A DNA stretch of 46,012 nt from Eubacterium sp. GTDB taxonomy: Bacteria; Bacillota; Clostridia; Oscillospirales; Acutalibacteraceae. Both the position numbers and the translations under genes were made by a program. The notes beneath the pieces were generated by a model. It saw only the letters and a list, made by a program, of their open reading frames with translations, searched no databases and had not been told where the DNA came from. Location of the stretch: positions 1 through 46,012 of the forward strand of contig JAFSTE010000030.1 in the NCBI GenBank assembly GCA_017450645.1. Reading direction: 5' to 3'. Shown here piece by piece: positions 23,247 through 30,233 of the stretch. Every line of letters starts with the position of its first letter. Positions within the stretch are counted from its first letter, which is position 1.

Positions 23247-24690
23247 TTTTGTTAACGCCCCTCATATTCTTTAGTCTTACCTTTCTGTTTGCAAGGTAGC
23301 GCCAGTCGCGCCTGATTACAGTGTCGCCGAGTGAAGCCCTTGTAAGCGGCGTAACAGGTGCGGTATACGGCACGCCGAGCGAGGACAAAGAGCAGATATT
23401 TATAAACAGTGCGCAAGCCGAGAGCACGAGCGCATACACGCCGCCGACGCCCGCTATAACTATAAACACGAGGCGCAGCACGGCAACGCTTTCGTACAGC
23501 GGATATACTACATACGAAGCAATAGCGGTAAGCGCTACGACAACGAGCATAGGCTCGCCTATCAGACCCGCGGTAACCATAGCCTCGCCTATTACGATAG
23601 CGCCGATTATTGAAACAGCGTGCCCCACCGTTTTAGGCAGCCGCAGACCTGCTTCGCGCATAATTTCGTACAGTAAATGTATTATTATCGCTTCAAAAAG
23701 CAGCGAAAAGGGCGTGGACTCCTCGCTCGTTGCAACAATATACAAAAGCAGCGTGGGTATCATTTCCTGGTGAAACGAGCCGATAGCGACATACAGCGCA
23801 GGCAGAAAAGTAGATATACAAAAAGCAAATATCTTAAGCAGTCTTATAAACGAAGCGTAAAACGGCGGGTTATTATAGTCGTCGAGCGACGAGAAATTGT
23901 CCGAAAACAGATAAGGCGTATAGATTACGAACGGTGAGCCGTCAACCATTACGGCAATTCTGCCCTCTTTCAGCTTAGATACAAGCACATCGGGGCGCTC
24001 CGTATTTCCCGAGGTTGAAAAAAACGAGCGCTTTTTCTTAGCTAAAAATGCTGCCGCTTCGCCGTAATCGGAAAGCGTGTTAAAATCGGCGTTTTTAAGC
24101 GCGTTTTCGACCTTTTTAACATCGTCGGCGCACGCCCTGTCGTCCATATAAGCGATTACAACGGGCGTTTTTGCAGCTTCGCCGAGATTAATTTGTTTTA
24201 GCTTTAAATGCGGTGATTTAAGGCGCTTTCTAAGCAGCGCCTTATTATCGTTAATGCTTTCAACAAAGCACTCCTTCGCGCCCTTAACCATAGCCTCGTT
24301 CGTGGGCTCGTCGGTGCTTCGTCTGTTCCACCCCTGCACGCCGAACACAAGCGCCTTTTCGCTGCCGTCGGCGTAGAGCAGCACAAATCCCGACATCAAA
24401 AAGAATTCGCCGTCCTCAAAGGTTTCGGGCTGCGACATTTCGGGCGCCGCTATTACGCGCGTCTGAAGCCCGGTTAAAAACTCGTAGGCGTTATCGTTTT
24501 TTATGCTGCAGCAAAGCAGTGGTTCAAGCACCGACTCAGATAGATACACGCCGTCAACAAGCCCGTCCATAGCGCACAAAAGCACCCTTCTTCCGCTTAT
24601 AACAAGCTCGCGCATTAAAAAGTCCGAGCAGTCCTTAAACTCGCATTTAAGGTAGTCGCGCGTCAGCTCATAGTTCTTAAAAAAGCGCAA
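23239..24690 (-). CDS. gerAA: GerAA-family spore germination protein
   Basis: GerAA forms the oligomeric channel-like subunit of GerA-type germination receptors in the spore inner membrane. The 483-residue protein has a soluble N-terminal half (1-280) with the EGRIAVMVDGSPFVIYTPYLF segment at its end. About five transmembrane helices follow, with LPALYVA, EAIIIHLLYEIMREAGLRLP and GHAVSIIGAIVIGEA typical of the family. A TTG start at 24690 is supported by AGGGGG 7 nt upstream. It is the first gene of the gerA operon, behind a sigma-G-like promoter at 24713-24741. Confidence 0.92.
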   Translation of the reverse strand: MRFFKNYELTRDYLKCEFKDCSDFLMRELVISGRRVLLCAMDGLVDGVYLSESVLEPLLCCSIKNDNAYEFLTGLQTRVIAAPEMSQPETFEDGEFFLMSGFVLLYADGSEKALVFGVQGWNRRSTDEPTNEAMVKGAKECFVESINDNKALLRKRLKSPHLKLKQINLGEAAKTPVVIAYMDDRACADDVKKVENALKNADFNTLSDYGEAAAFLAKKKRSFFSTSGNTERPDVLVSKLKEGRIAVMVDGSPFVIYTPYLFSDNFSSLDDYNNPPFYASFIRLLKIFAFCISTFLPALYVAIGSFHQEMIPTLLLYIVATSEESTPFSLLFEAIIIHLLYEIMREAGLRLPKTVGHAVSIIGAIVIGEAMVTAGLIGEPMLVVVALTAIASYVVYPLYESVAVLRLVFIVIAGVGGVYALVLSACALFINICSLSSLGVPYTAPVTPLTRASLGDTVIRRDWRYLANRKVRLKNMRGVNKNG

Positions 24691-24712
24691 AAAATCGCCC
24701 CCTTTTCAAATC

Positions 24713-24741
24713 TATTATGCATATCGCGGCGCCAAATATGC
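24713..24741 (-). promoter_or_regulatory. Sigma-G-like (forespore) promoter of the gerA operon
   Basis: On the minus strand, GCATA (24737-24741), a 17-bp spacer and CATAATA (24713-24719) match the Bacillus sigma-G pattern GMATR then CATNHTA. This agrees with the known forespore control of gerA operons. The transcription start would fall about 10 nt upstream of the ribosome-binding site. Confidence 0.6.
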
Positions 24742-24747
24742 ACAATA
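24719..24747 (+). promoter_or_regulatory. Mirror-image sigma-G-like promoter of DUF421/DUF4363
   Basis: The intergenic region is an inverted repeat (24714-24724 against 24736-24746, one mismatch). The plus strand therefore carries GCATA (24719-24723), a 17-bp spacer and CACAATA (24741-24747), one base from the sigma-G -10 consensus. It overlaps the gerA promoter completely and is followed by the GGAGG site of the DUF421 gene. Confidence 0.45.
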
Positions 24748-24765
24748 AACCATGGAGGCGAAAAT

Positions 24766-25443
24766 ATGACTGTAATGCTGATAAGGTCAGTTATAATCTA
24801 CCTGTTTTTAATGCTCGCGGTGCGGATAATGGGCAAGCGCCAGGTCGGCGAGCTGCGACCGCAGGAGCTCGTTATAACTATACTGATATCGTCAGTTGCA
24901 ACGATACCGCTTGAGGAAAAGGCGATTCCCCTATCGAACTCGCTTATACCCATACTGATATTTATCAGCCTTGAGATTATCGAGTCAGCAATCTCTATGA
25001 AATCGCTTAAATTCAGAAATCTAATACAGGGCAGACCGATATTCATTATAAAGGGCGGCAAGCTGCAGCAAAAGGAGCTTTCAAGGCTAAGGCTTACTGT
25101 TGACGATTTACTCGACGCGCTGCGCCAAAAGGATGTATTCAGCATAGCCGAAGTAGAAAACGCGGTAATAGAAACTAACGGCACAATAACCGTACAGAAA
25201 AAGGCGGAATTTACTCCGCCGAGCACAGGCGAGCTAAAAATTAAAACACAAAAAAAGAGCGCGCCCGTACCGATAGTATTGGACTCTAAGCCCATTACCG
25301 AGTATTTCGGCGACAATAAAATAACCGAAAACACGATACTATTAGTCGTAAACGCGCTTGGCGTAAAGCTCGACGAAATACTGCTTTTAACGCTCGACGA
25401 GGACGGCAAAACTTATTTAATAAGAAAGGATAAACGCCGATGA
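24766..25443 (+). CDS. DUF421 (YetF-like) membrane protein
   Basis: The 225-residue protein has three N-terminal transmembrane helices (to about residue 80), including AVRIMGKRQVGELRPQEL, the DUF421 hallmark. A cytosolic region follows with IQGRPIFIIKGGKLQ and LRLTVDDLLDALRQKDVFSI. Related DUF421 proteins occur in spores (the YetF group and 2Duf of spoVA mobile operons), where they affect germination and heat resistance. The shared intergenic region with gerAA suggests a spore role here. GGAGG lies 7 nt before the ATG. It overlaps the next gene as ATGA. Confidence 0.9.
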   Translation: MTVMLIRSVIIYLFLMLAVRIMGKRQVGELRPQELVITILISSVATIPLEEKAIPLSNSLIPILIFISLEIIESAISMKSLKFRNLIQGRPIFIIKGGKLQQKELSRLRLTVDDLLDALRQKDVFSIAEVENAVIETNGTITVQKKAEFTPPSTGELKIKTQKKSAPVPIVLDSKPITEYFGDNKITENTILLVVNALGVKLDEILLLTLDEDGKTYLIRKDKRR

Positions 25444-25805
25444 AAAGGATTTGGTTCGCGGGGATTTTTCTAACGCTTGCGGTGATTATGTGCGTTGCCG
25501 AGCAGGTGTATATAAACAGTTTATATAACAATTTAAACACAAAAATAAGCGCCGCACAAGCGGCGATAAACGACGGAAACTTCGACGAATATATAGCTAA
25601 AACAAAGGATATAGCTGACTACTGGGATAAGAAAAACGACATTTTGTACTCAGTTACCGAACACTCTCAGCTCGACAGCCTTGCGCTTCAGATGCGCACC
25701 CTGCCCTATGGCAAAGACGAAGCGCAAAGCGAGCTTAAAAAGCTAAAGGCGCTATTGTTTGCGTTTTACGAGGACGAGCGGATATCATTTGCGAATATAA
25801 GTTAA
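25440..25805 (+). CDS. DUF4363 family protein
   Basis: The 121-residue protein has one N-terminal membrane anchor (about 5-25). A helical, probably extracytoplasmic domain follows, with LNTKISAAQAAINDGNF, the WDKKNDIL segment and a C-terminal LFAFYEDERISFANI. This is the DUF4363 pattern, and the family is regularly encoded next to DUF421 genes in spore formers. It overlaps the DUF421 stop by 4 nt, so the two are co-expressed and probably interact. The function is unknown. Confidence 0.85.
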   Translation: MKRIWFAGIFLTLAVIMCVAEQVYINSLYNNLNTKISAAQAAINDGNFDEYIAKTKDIADYWDKKNDILYSVTEHSQLDSLALQMRTLPYGKDEAQSELKKLKALLFAFYEDERISFANIS

Positions 25806-25864
25806 AAGTTTAGATAAATTAAATTTGGAGTTCGTTTCGAATCCTTTTTTTATATTCATAAAAA

Positions 25865-25891
25865 AAATGCCCTGATGGGCATTTCTTTTTT
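25865..25891. terminator. Rho-independent terminator after DUF4363
   Basis: An 8-bp stem (25865-25872 with 25877-25884, loop TGAT), preceded by A residues and followed by TTTC and a T6 run, lies about 60 nt after the DUF4363 stop. Confidence 0.85.
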
Positions 25892-25911
25892 GGCGGAGAG
25901 CAAGGGATTCG
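25888..25911. repeat. Duplicate of the tRNA-Ser 3' end (att-like direct repeat)
   Basis: These 24 bases are identical to 26057-26080, which encode the 3' end of tRNA-Ser, including the T-arm strand, the acceptor strand and CCA. The copies are 169 bp apart and in the same orientation, as attL/attR would be after tRNA-targeted integration. No integrase lies between them. Confidence 0.75.
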
Positions 25912-26026
25912 CCCGTCTCGCTTCTGCGCTCGACGGCACGCCCGCGGGCACCAAAACAGTCCCCCGGACTGTTTTTATTTGCTCACGCAAATTGCCCTGT
26001 TCAAATCCCTTGCTTGCTATTCGCCA
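25891..26026. mobile_element. Structured 136-bp mini-element with tRNA-like ends
   Basis: The left end is the tRNA-Ser 3' sequence. The right end (26004-26026) is an imperfect inverted copy of it. Between them are a perfect 10-bp palindrome (25940-25949), a 10-bp hairpin (25953-25962 with 25966-25975) and a small TTTGC/GCAAA hairpin (25978-25991). No ORF is present. It may be a non-autonomous element or a degraded integration remnant. Its class is uncertain. The stretch from 25806 to 26244 otherwise holds only terminators, the tRNA and promoters. Confidence 0.5.
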
Positions 26027-26032
26027 AAATAA

Positions 26033-26055
26033 AAAACCGCCGTGAAGGCGGTTTT
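26033..26055 (-). terminator. Terminator of tRNA-Ser
   Basis: A 9-bp stem (26033-26041 with 26047-26055, loop GTGAA) lies immediately downstream of the tRNA on the minus strand and ends in a T-rich run. Confidence 0.85.
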
Positions 26056-26059
26056 ATTT

Positions 26060-26152
26060 TGGCGGAGAGCAAGGGATTCGAACCCTCGAAACCGCTTTGA
26101 CGGTTTACACGATTTCCAATCGTGCTCCTTCGGCCAGCTCGGACAACTCTCC
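26060..26152 (-). tRNA. tRNA-Ser (anticodon GGA)
   Basis: This is a class II tRNA of 93 nt including the encoded CCA. The acceptor stem GGAGAGT (5' end at 26152) pairs with GCTCTCC, followed by discriminator G and CCA ending at 26060. The anticodon stem CACGA/TCGTG carries loop TTGGAAA with GGA at 26115-26117, reading UCC/UCU. A long variable arm (AAACCGTCAAAGCGGTTT) and a GTTCGAATC T-loop are visible. A promoter and a terminator flank it. Confidence 0.95.
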
Positions 26153-26165
26153 GTATCGCTTTGAT

Positions 26166-26217
26166 ATTATACAATATTAAAAAATAAATTGCAAGAGTAA
26201 ATTTTTTGTGTTATAAT
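26166..26217. promoter_or_regulatory. Divergent promoters sharing one palindromic -35 box
   Basis: TTGCAA (26189-26194) is its own reverse complement. To the right, a 17-bp spacer leads to TATAAT (26212-26217) for the membrane-protein gene at 26245. To the left, a 17-bp spacer leads to TATAAT on the minus strand (26166-26171) for tRNA-Ser. Both promoters are near consensus and cannot be occupied together. A perfect 12-bp palindrome TGCATTAATGCA (26221-26232) lies at the start of the rightward transcript. Confidence 0.65.
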
Positions 26218-26244
26218 ACTTGCATTAATGCATCGAGGTGGACT

Positions 26245-26598
26245 ATGATTAAAAAGATTATAAGCGTTTTACTTTTACTTATATTTCTCGGTTGCGTCGG
26301 CGGAGGTGTGTACACAAGCGTTAAAGCCGCCGAGCAGGACAAGCTGTATAAGCAAGAGATGGCAACATATAATTTAAGAAAGAAAAATATCAGCGATAAC
26401 GAAATCGGCAACATCTTAACTAAGAGCAAAGAACGCGCCGAGGACGCTAAAAAGCAGGCTGATATCTACAAGCTCACCAAAAAGAGCTACCAAAAGTACG
26501 CTGCTTTACTTTTTGCAGCAGCTGCGGTATTCCTTATACTGTTTATAGTAATGCTCGTGCTGATTAAAAAAGGCAAAAAGCCAAAGAAAAGTGAATAA
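26245..26598 (+). CDS. Small two-helix membrane protein, hypothetical
   Basis: I do not recognise the family. The 117-residue protein has a hydrophobic N-terminus (about 3-25) with a Cys in FLGCVGGG. A charged helical stretch with coiled-coil character follows (about 30-80, rich in Lys, Glu and Gln), then a second transmembrane helix (about 85-107) and a Lys-rich tail. GAGGTGG precedes the ATG at 26245, which I prefer to the upstream in-frame ATG at 26206 because that one lies within the promoter. Terminator at 26623-26650. Confidence 0.65.
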   Translation: MIKKIISVLLLLIFLGCVGGGVYTSVKAAEQDKLYKQEMATYNLRKKNISDNEIGNILTKSKERAEDAKKQADIYKLTKKSYQKYAALLFAAAAVFLILFIVMLVLIKKGKKPKKSE

Positions 26599-27051
26599 CT
26601 AATTAATTCTATCGTTAAACTCGCCTTCAATTTTTTGAAGGCAGTTTTTTGTTGTATGGCCAAGCTCGATTGTGTGAACCGTATTATCCTTAAGATAGAA
26701 CACGATTACGGAATAGCGGCTGATAAAATTCTTAGTAAAGCTTGCTTTGGTGTCCTTTTGGACCTGAACGCTCTCGATTTTGTCATACTCTACGGTGTTA
26801 TTATCGTCAAGCGCGGTAAAGGTTGCGCTATGCTCAGAAAAGCGCACGCCGTTTTTCAGCGTTTCGCGCGTGGTAAGCACCGCAACCACATCCAAAAACA
26901 GCATAATCCCTAAAAACAAAAAGGAATTAACGCCCTTTTCGCCTGAAACCTTTTCTACTGCAAGGCAGGTAAAATACGCAGCCGACGCGTCAAAAAGCAG
27001 CGCCGCCGCGAAGGTAAAAGGAGAAATAATTCTTATAAATTTAGGCTTCAT
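26599..27051 (-). CDS. Small membrane protein with PH-like C-terminal domain, hypothetical
   Basis: The 150-residue protein has two transmembrane helices in the first 60 residues. A soluble domain of about 85 residues follows (RFSEHSATFTALDDNNTVEYDKIESVQV and onward, with IVFYLKDNTVHTIELGH), whose beta-strand pattern resembles bacterial PH-like domains. GGAG lies 7 nt before the ATG at 27051, which overlaps the end of the pseudouridine synthase gene by 11 nt. Last gene of the esterase-GH31-pseudouridine synthase operon. Function unknown. Confidence 0.65.
   Translation of the reverse strand: MKPKFIRIISPFTFAAALLFDASAAYFTCLAVEKVSGEKGVNSFLFLGIMLFLDVVAVLTTRETLKNGVRFSEHSATFTALDDNNTVEYDKIESVQVQKDTKASFTKNFISRYSVIVFYLKDNTVHTIELGHTTKNCLQKIEGEFNDRIN
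26623..26650 (+). terminator. Terminator of the small membrane protein gene
   Basis: An 8-bp perfect stem GCCTTCAA/TTGAAGGC (26623-26630, 26635-26642, loop TTTT) is followed by AGTTTTTTG. It lies inside the 3' coding end of the converging minus-strand gene. Confidence 0.75.
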
Positions 27052-27994
27052 TTTTAATCTCCGCAAATTTATTTGATACAGGGTTGTCGCTGAGCGAAAA
27101 CTCCCTGCCGCTCAGGTAGCTAAGCGCATTCTCGCCGTCGCCGAAGGTAAAACGCAGCTTATAGGAGCAAAGCTCCTGGCGGTATCTGCCGTGGGTTTTG
27201 CCGTACTTGCCGTCACCGAGCAGCGGGTGCCCGATTTTTGCCATCTGGGCGCGGATTTGGTGCGTTCTGCCGGTCAGAAGCTCGATTTCAAGCAGTGAAT
27301 AGCCGCCCGCAGAATCAAGAAGCTTGTAGCGCGTTTCAATTCGTTTTGCGCCGTCGGTTTTGGTATCAAGGAGCGTTACCATATTTCGCTTTTCGTCCTT
27401 AATAAGATACGCGGTTAGAGTATCGCTCGCTTTTTTCGGCGTACCGCAAACAATCGTGAGGTAGAATTTCTGTACCTCGCGCTTTTTTATTTTATCGGCT
27501 AAAATCCGTAGCGCCTCGGCGTTTTTTGTGCCGATTACAATGCCACAGGTATTGCGGTCTATGCGGTTAACAAGCGCCGGTGAAAAGCTGTTTTCGTCCT
27601 CGGGCTTATACTCGCCCTTTTCATAAAGGTAGCGCTTCATAGACGACAAGAGGGTATTAACATACTCGCTCTTGTCGGGGTGGCACAGCATACCCTGAGG
27701 CTTATTCATAAGCAGGATATTTTCGTCCTCGTATACTATATTCAGGTTCTTAGGCGCTGAAAGGAAGTCGTAATGAACGCTCCTTTTTTGCAGCACCTCG
27801 TCCTTTAAATACAGCTCGATAAGGTCGCCCTCGGTCAGTATCTGGTCGGGGGCGCAACGCTTTTTATTAACCTTAATATTCTTTTTTCTAATCTCTTTAA
27901 ACATCAGCGACTTTGGCAGGGTTTCAAAAGTCTTTAAAAGGAATTTATCGACCCTCTGACCCGCGTCGTTTTTTGTTATTACAACATATTTCAT
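27041..27994 (-). CDS. RluA/RluD-family pseudouridine synthase
   Basis: This enzyme isomerises specific uridines of rRNA or tRNA to pseudouridine. The 317-residue protein has an N-terminal S4 domain (about 12-70, with KSLMFKEIRKKNIKVN) and the catalytic domain. The catalytic Asp lies in NRIDRNTCG, the family H/NRLDxxTSG motif with Cys for Ser. GRTHQIRAQMAKIGHPLLGD completes the signature. The target site is not readable. It starts 1-2 nt after the GH31 stop, so it is co-transcribed with carbohydrate genes. Confidence 0.9.
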   Translation of the reverse strand: MKYVVITKNDAGQRVDKFLLKTFETLPKSLMFKEIRKKNIKVNKKRCAPDQILTEGDLIELYLKDEVLQKRSVHYDFLSAPKNLNIVYEDENILLMNKPQGMLCHPDKSEYVNTLLSSMKRYLYEKGEYKPEDENSFSPALVNRIDRNTCGIVIGTKNAEALRILADKIKKREVQKFYLTIVCGTPKKASDTLTAYLIKDEKRNMVTLLDTKTDGAKRIETRYKLLDSAGGYSLLEIELLTGRTHQIRAQMAKIGHPLLGDGKYGKTHGRYRQELCSYKLRFTFGDGENALSYLSGREFSLSDNPVSNKFAEIKNEA

Positions 27995-27995
27995 A

Positions 27996-30233
27996 CTATT
28001 TTATAACAAGCTTCCTATTATCTGCATCGCAGATTTTAAACAAAGGAGTAAGCTTAATATTTTTAGTGTTTTTATACTCGACCTCAACGGTGGTATCGGT
28101 GCATTTTACGGTAAAATGCAGCAGCGCACACTCGCCGTTTTTATAGTCGTAGGTTTTACCGTCGTCGGTGAAATACCCGTCCTCAAAGGTACCGCTTTTA
28201 ATCGGGTAAACCACGAATTCGTCTCCTGTTTTAATCACGCTGCCGCCCTTGACAAAATATGGAACAGCGTCGGTGGGGTTAATGCTAAGCTTAACGCTCT
28301 GACCGCCGTCATACGACCTGTCGCCCAGGTACCAAACTTCGCCGCGCGGCAGGAAAACTTCGACCTCGTTTTCGCCCTCGTCAAACACGAAGGATACAAG
28401 CAGCTTTTTGCCGACAAGCATTGAATTATTATCGCCTTTAAGCTCCGCGTCGTCGTAGTACAGCAGCGGCGGCGCGTTAAACGGCTCTCCCGTTTCGCAG
28501 CAAAAGTATGCGGTCGAATAGTAGTAGTCGATAAGGCTCTTACGCTCGTTAAACAGCGCAGTAACGCCGTCCATAATATCGTCGTAGCTCCAGGGCATTG
28601 TCGCCGAGCCGTCGCGGTTCCAGGAATGAACGGTAAATCTCGGCTCAAAAACGCCGTGCTGAAGCCATCTCAGCAGCAGCTCGCGCGAGGGCATATCGCC
28701 CGTAAAGCCGCCGAGGTCGTGGCCGTAAAAGCTCATACCGCTAAGCGACATAGTAAGCCCGATATTGTGGCAATAGCGCAGGTCCTCAAAGGCTGTTCGG
28801 TTATCGCCCGACCAGGTTTGTGCAAGGCGGCGAACACCTGCGCCTCCGCTGCGAGAGGACAGGAACGGACGGAGATTACTATACTTTTCGCGCTGCGCTT
28901 CGTAGGACGCAAGCACCATCAGATAGGTAAGCGTCGGGCGCAGATTGCAGGCACGCTCGCCGTTAGAGCAAAGCGCATCAGGGTCCTTAATATCGAACTC
29001 GTTATTGTCGTTCCAGGTGGCGTCCATACCGATATCAAGTAGCTTAATTTTAACCTGCTCTTTCCAGAAGTCGAACGCTTCATTATTAGTAAAGTCAAGA
29101 TAGCTTCCGCCGCCGTCCCAGAACTGTGTAACATAGGGCGTGCCGTCGGGATTTTTAACAAACAGTCCCCTTTCGGCAAGCTCGCTATACATCGGGTGGT
29201 CGAGCAAGAACGCGGGTTTTATATTAGGGATAATATGTATTCCGTTTTTGTTAAACTTATCCACGAAGCCCTCGGGGCTCGGGAACTTATCAGTATTCCA
29301 GTTAAACACATACCTGCCCTTACCGATTGAGGTATAGCCCGAGGAGAGATAGAAGCCCGAGCAACTCAGCCCAGTTTTATCGAGCTTATTTAAAAAGCCG
29401 TCAAACTCGGCAGAACAGTTGTCGCTGTCGGTATACGCCATAGTGCTCGCGCAGTAGTCGAAACTCCATTTAGGCGGCAAAATCTGTGCGCCGCAAAGGA
29501 GGTTAAACTGCCTTAAAATCTCGGCTTTTGTGCCGAAAAACAGATAGTATACAAGCGCTTCATCCTCGGTTTTAAAGTACTTGTACGGCTCGTAATAATT
29601 ATCAATCTCTTTACCGAAATCAAGATAAGAGGTGCAGGAAGTATCGTAAAAAATGCCGTACGCGCCGACGCTGTTTTCACAGATGTAAAACGGGATATGC
29701 TTATAAAGCGGGTCGCTCGTTTCAGCGTTATATCCCATACAGTCGGTGGTTTCTATACGAAAGGCTCTGCCCGATTTATCGAGCGCGCCGCCCTTGTCGC
29801 CGACGCCGTAGATGCGCTCGCCCCCCTGACGCGAAACGAAGTGGAACGAGCCGCTGCCGAACTCCCTTTCGAGATTATAAGCTATAGGCGCTCTGTCGGA
29901 AAAAAGCAGCTCTTCACCGCTATAATAGGACAGTAAGAAATTATTTAAATCGAGCTTAATCTTAACGCCGCAGGGCAGGTTAAAGGTGTTGTCCCCAAAC
30001 TCCGCCTCACATAGCGAAAAGCCGTCCAAAGACAGCCTTTCCCTTCCCTCTCTGCTAAGAGTGCAAAGAGGGTCAATATTATATGTATTTGATAGCGGTT
30101 TCGCGCTGTCATAAAGCGCAACCCTTACGGCGCTGTCCGATATAAAATCAAGCCGCGCCGTCTTTTTACCGCAGGCATATTCATATGTCGCGCCGCCGAG
30201 CTTTCGGGGCGTAAATGTGTGACTGAATTTCAT
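27996..30233 (-). CDS. Glycoside hydrolase family 31 (alpha-glucosidase/alpha-xylosidase type)
   Basis: The 745-residue enzyme has the GH31 layout: an N-terminal beta-sandwich (1-240), a catalytic barrel (240-560) and C-terminal beta domains. The nucleophile is D409 in TWNDNNEF and the acid/base is D477 in TWSGDNRT. GGFTGDMPSRELLLRWLQ-type and FEPRFTVHSWNRDG segments follow. No signal peptide is visible, so it is likely cytoplasmic. Substrate (alpha-glucoside, xyloside or other) unknown. Its ATG overlaps the esterase stop by one base, with GGAG upstream. Pairing with a carboxylesterase suggests attack on acylated glycosides. Confidence 0.9.
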   Translation of the reverse strand: MKFSHTFTPRKLGGATYEYACGKKTARLDFISDSAVRVALYDSAKPLSNTYNIDPLCTLSREGRERLSLDGFSLCEAEFGDNTFNLPCGVKIKLDLNNFLLSYYSGEELLFSDRAPIAYNLEREFGSGSFHFVSRQGGERIYGVGDKGGALDKSGRAFRIETTDCMGYNAETSDPLYKHIPFYICENSVGAYGIFYDTSCTSYLDFGKEIDNYYEPYKYFKTEDEALVYYLFFGTKAEILRQFNLLCGAQILPPKWSFDYCASTMAYTDSDNCSAEFDGFLNKLDKTGLSCSGFYLSSGYTSIGKGRYVFNWNTDKFPSPEGFVDKFNKNGIHIIPNIKPAFLLDHPMYSELAERGLFVKNPDGTPYVTQFWDGGGSYLDFTNNEAFDFWKEQVKIKLLDIGMDATWNDNNEFDIKDPDALCSNGERACNLRPTLTYLMVLASYEAQREKYSNLRPFLSSRSGGAGVRRLAQTWSGDNRTAFEDLRYCHNIGLTMSLSGMSFYGHDLGGFTGDMPSRELLLRWLQHGVFEPRFTVHSWNRDGSATMPWSYDDIMDGVTALFNERKSLIDYYYSTAYFCCETGEPFNAPPLLYYDDAELKGDNNSMLVGKKLLVSFVFDEGENEVEVFLPRGEVWYLGDRSYDGGQSVKLSINPTDAVPYFVKGGSVIKTGDEFVVYPIKSGTFEDGYFTDDGKTYDYKNGECALLHFTVKCTDTTVEVEYKNTKNIKLTPLFKICDADNRKLVIK

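Noticed and set aside
24798-25409. Minus-strand Ser-rich frame over DUF421
   Set aside because: It is antisense to a well-supported DUF421 gene and has no homology signal that I recognise.
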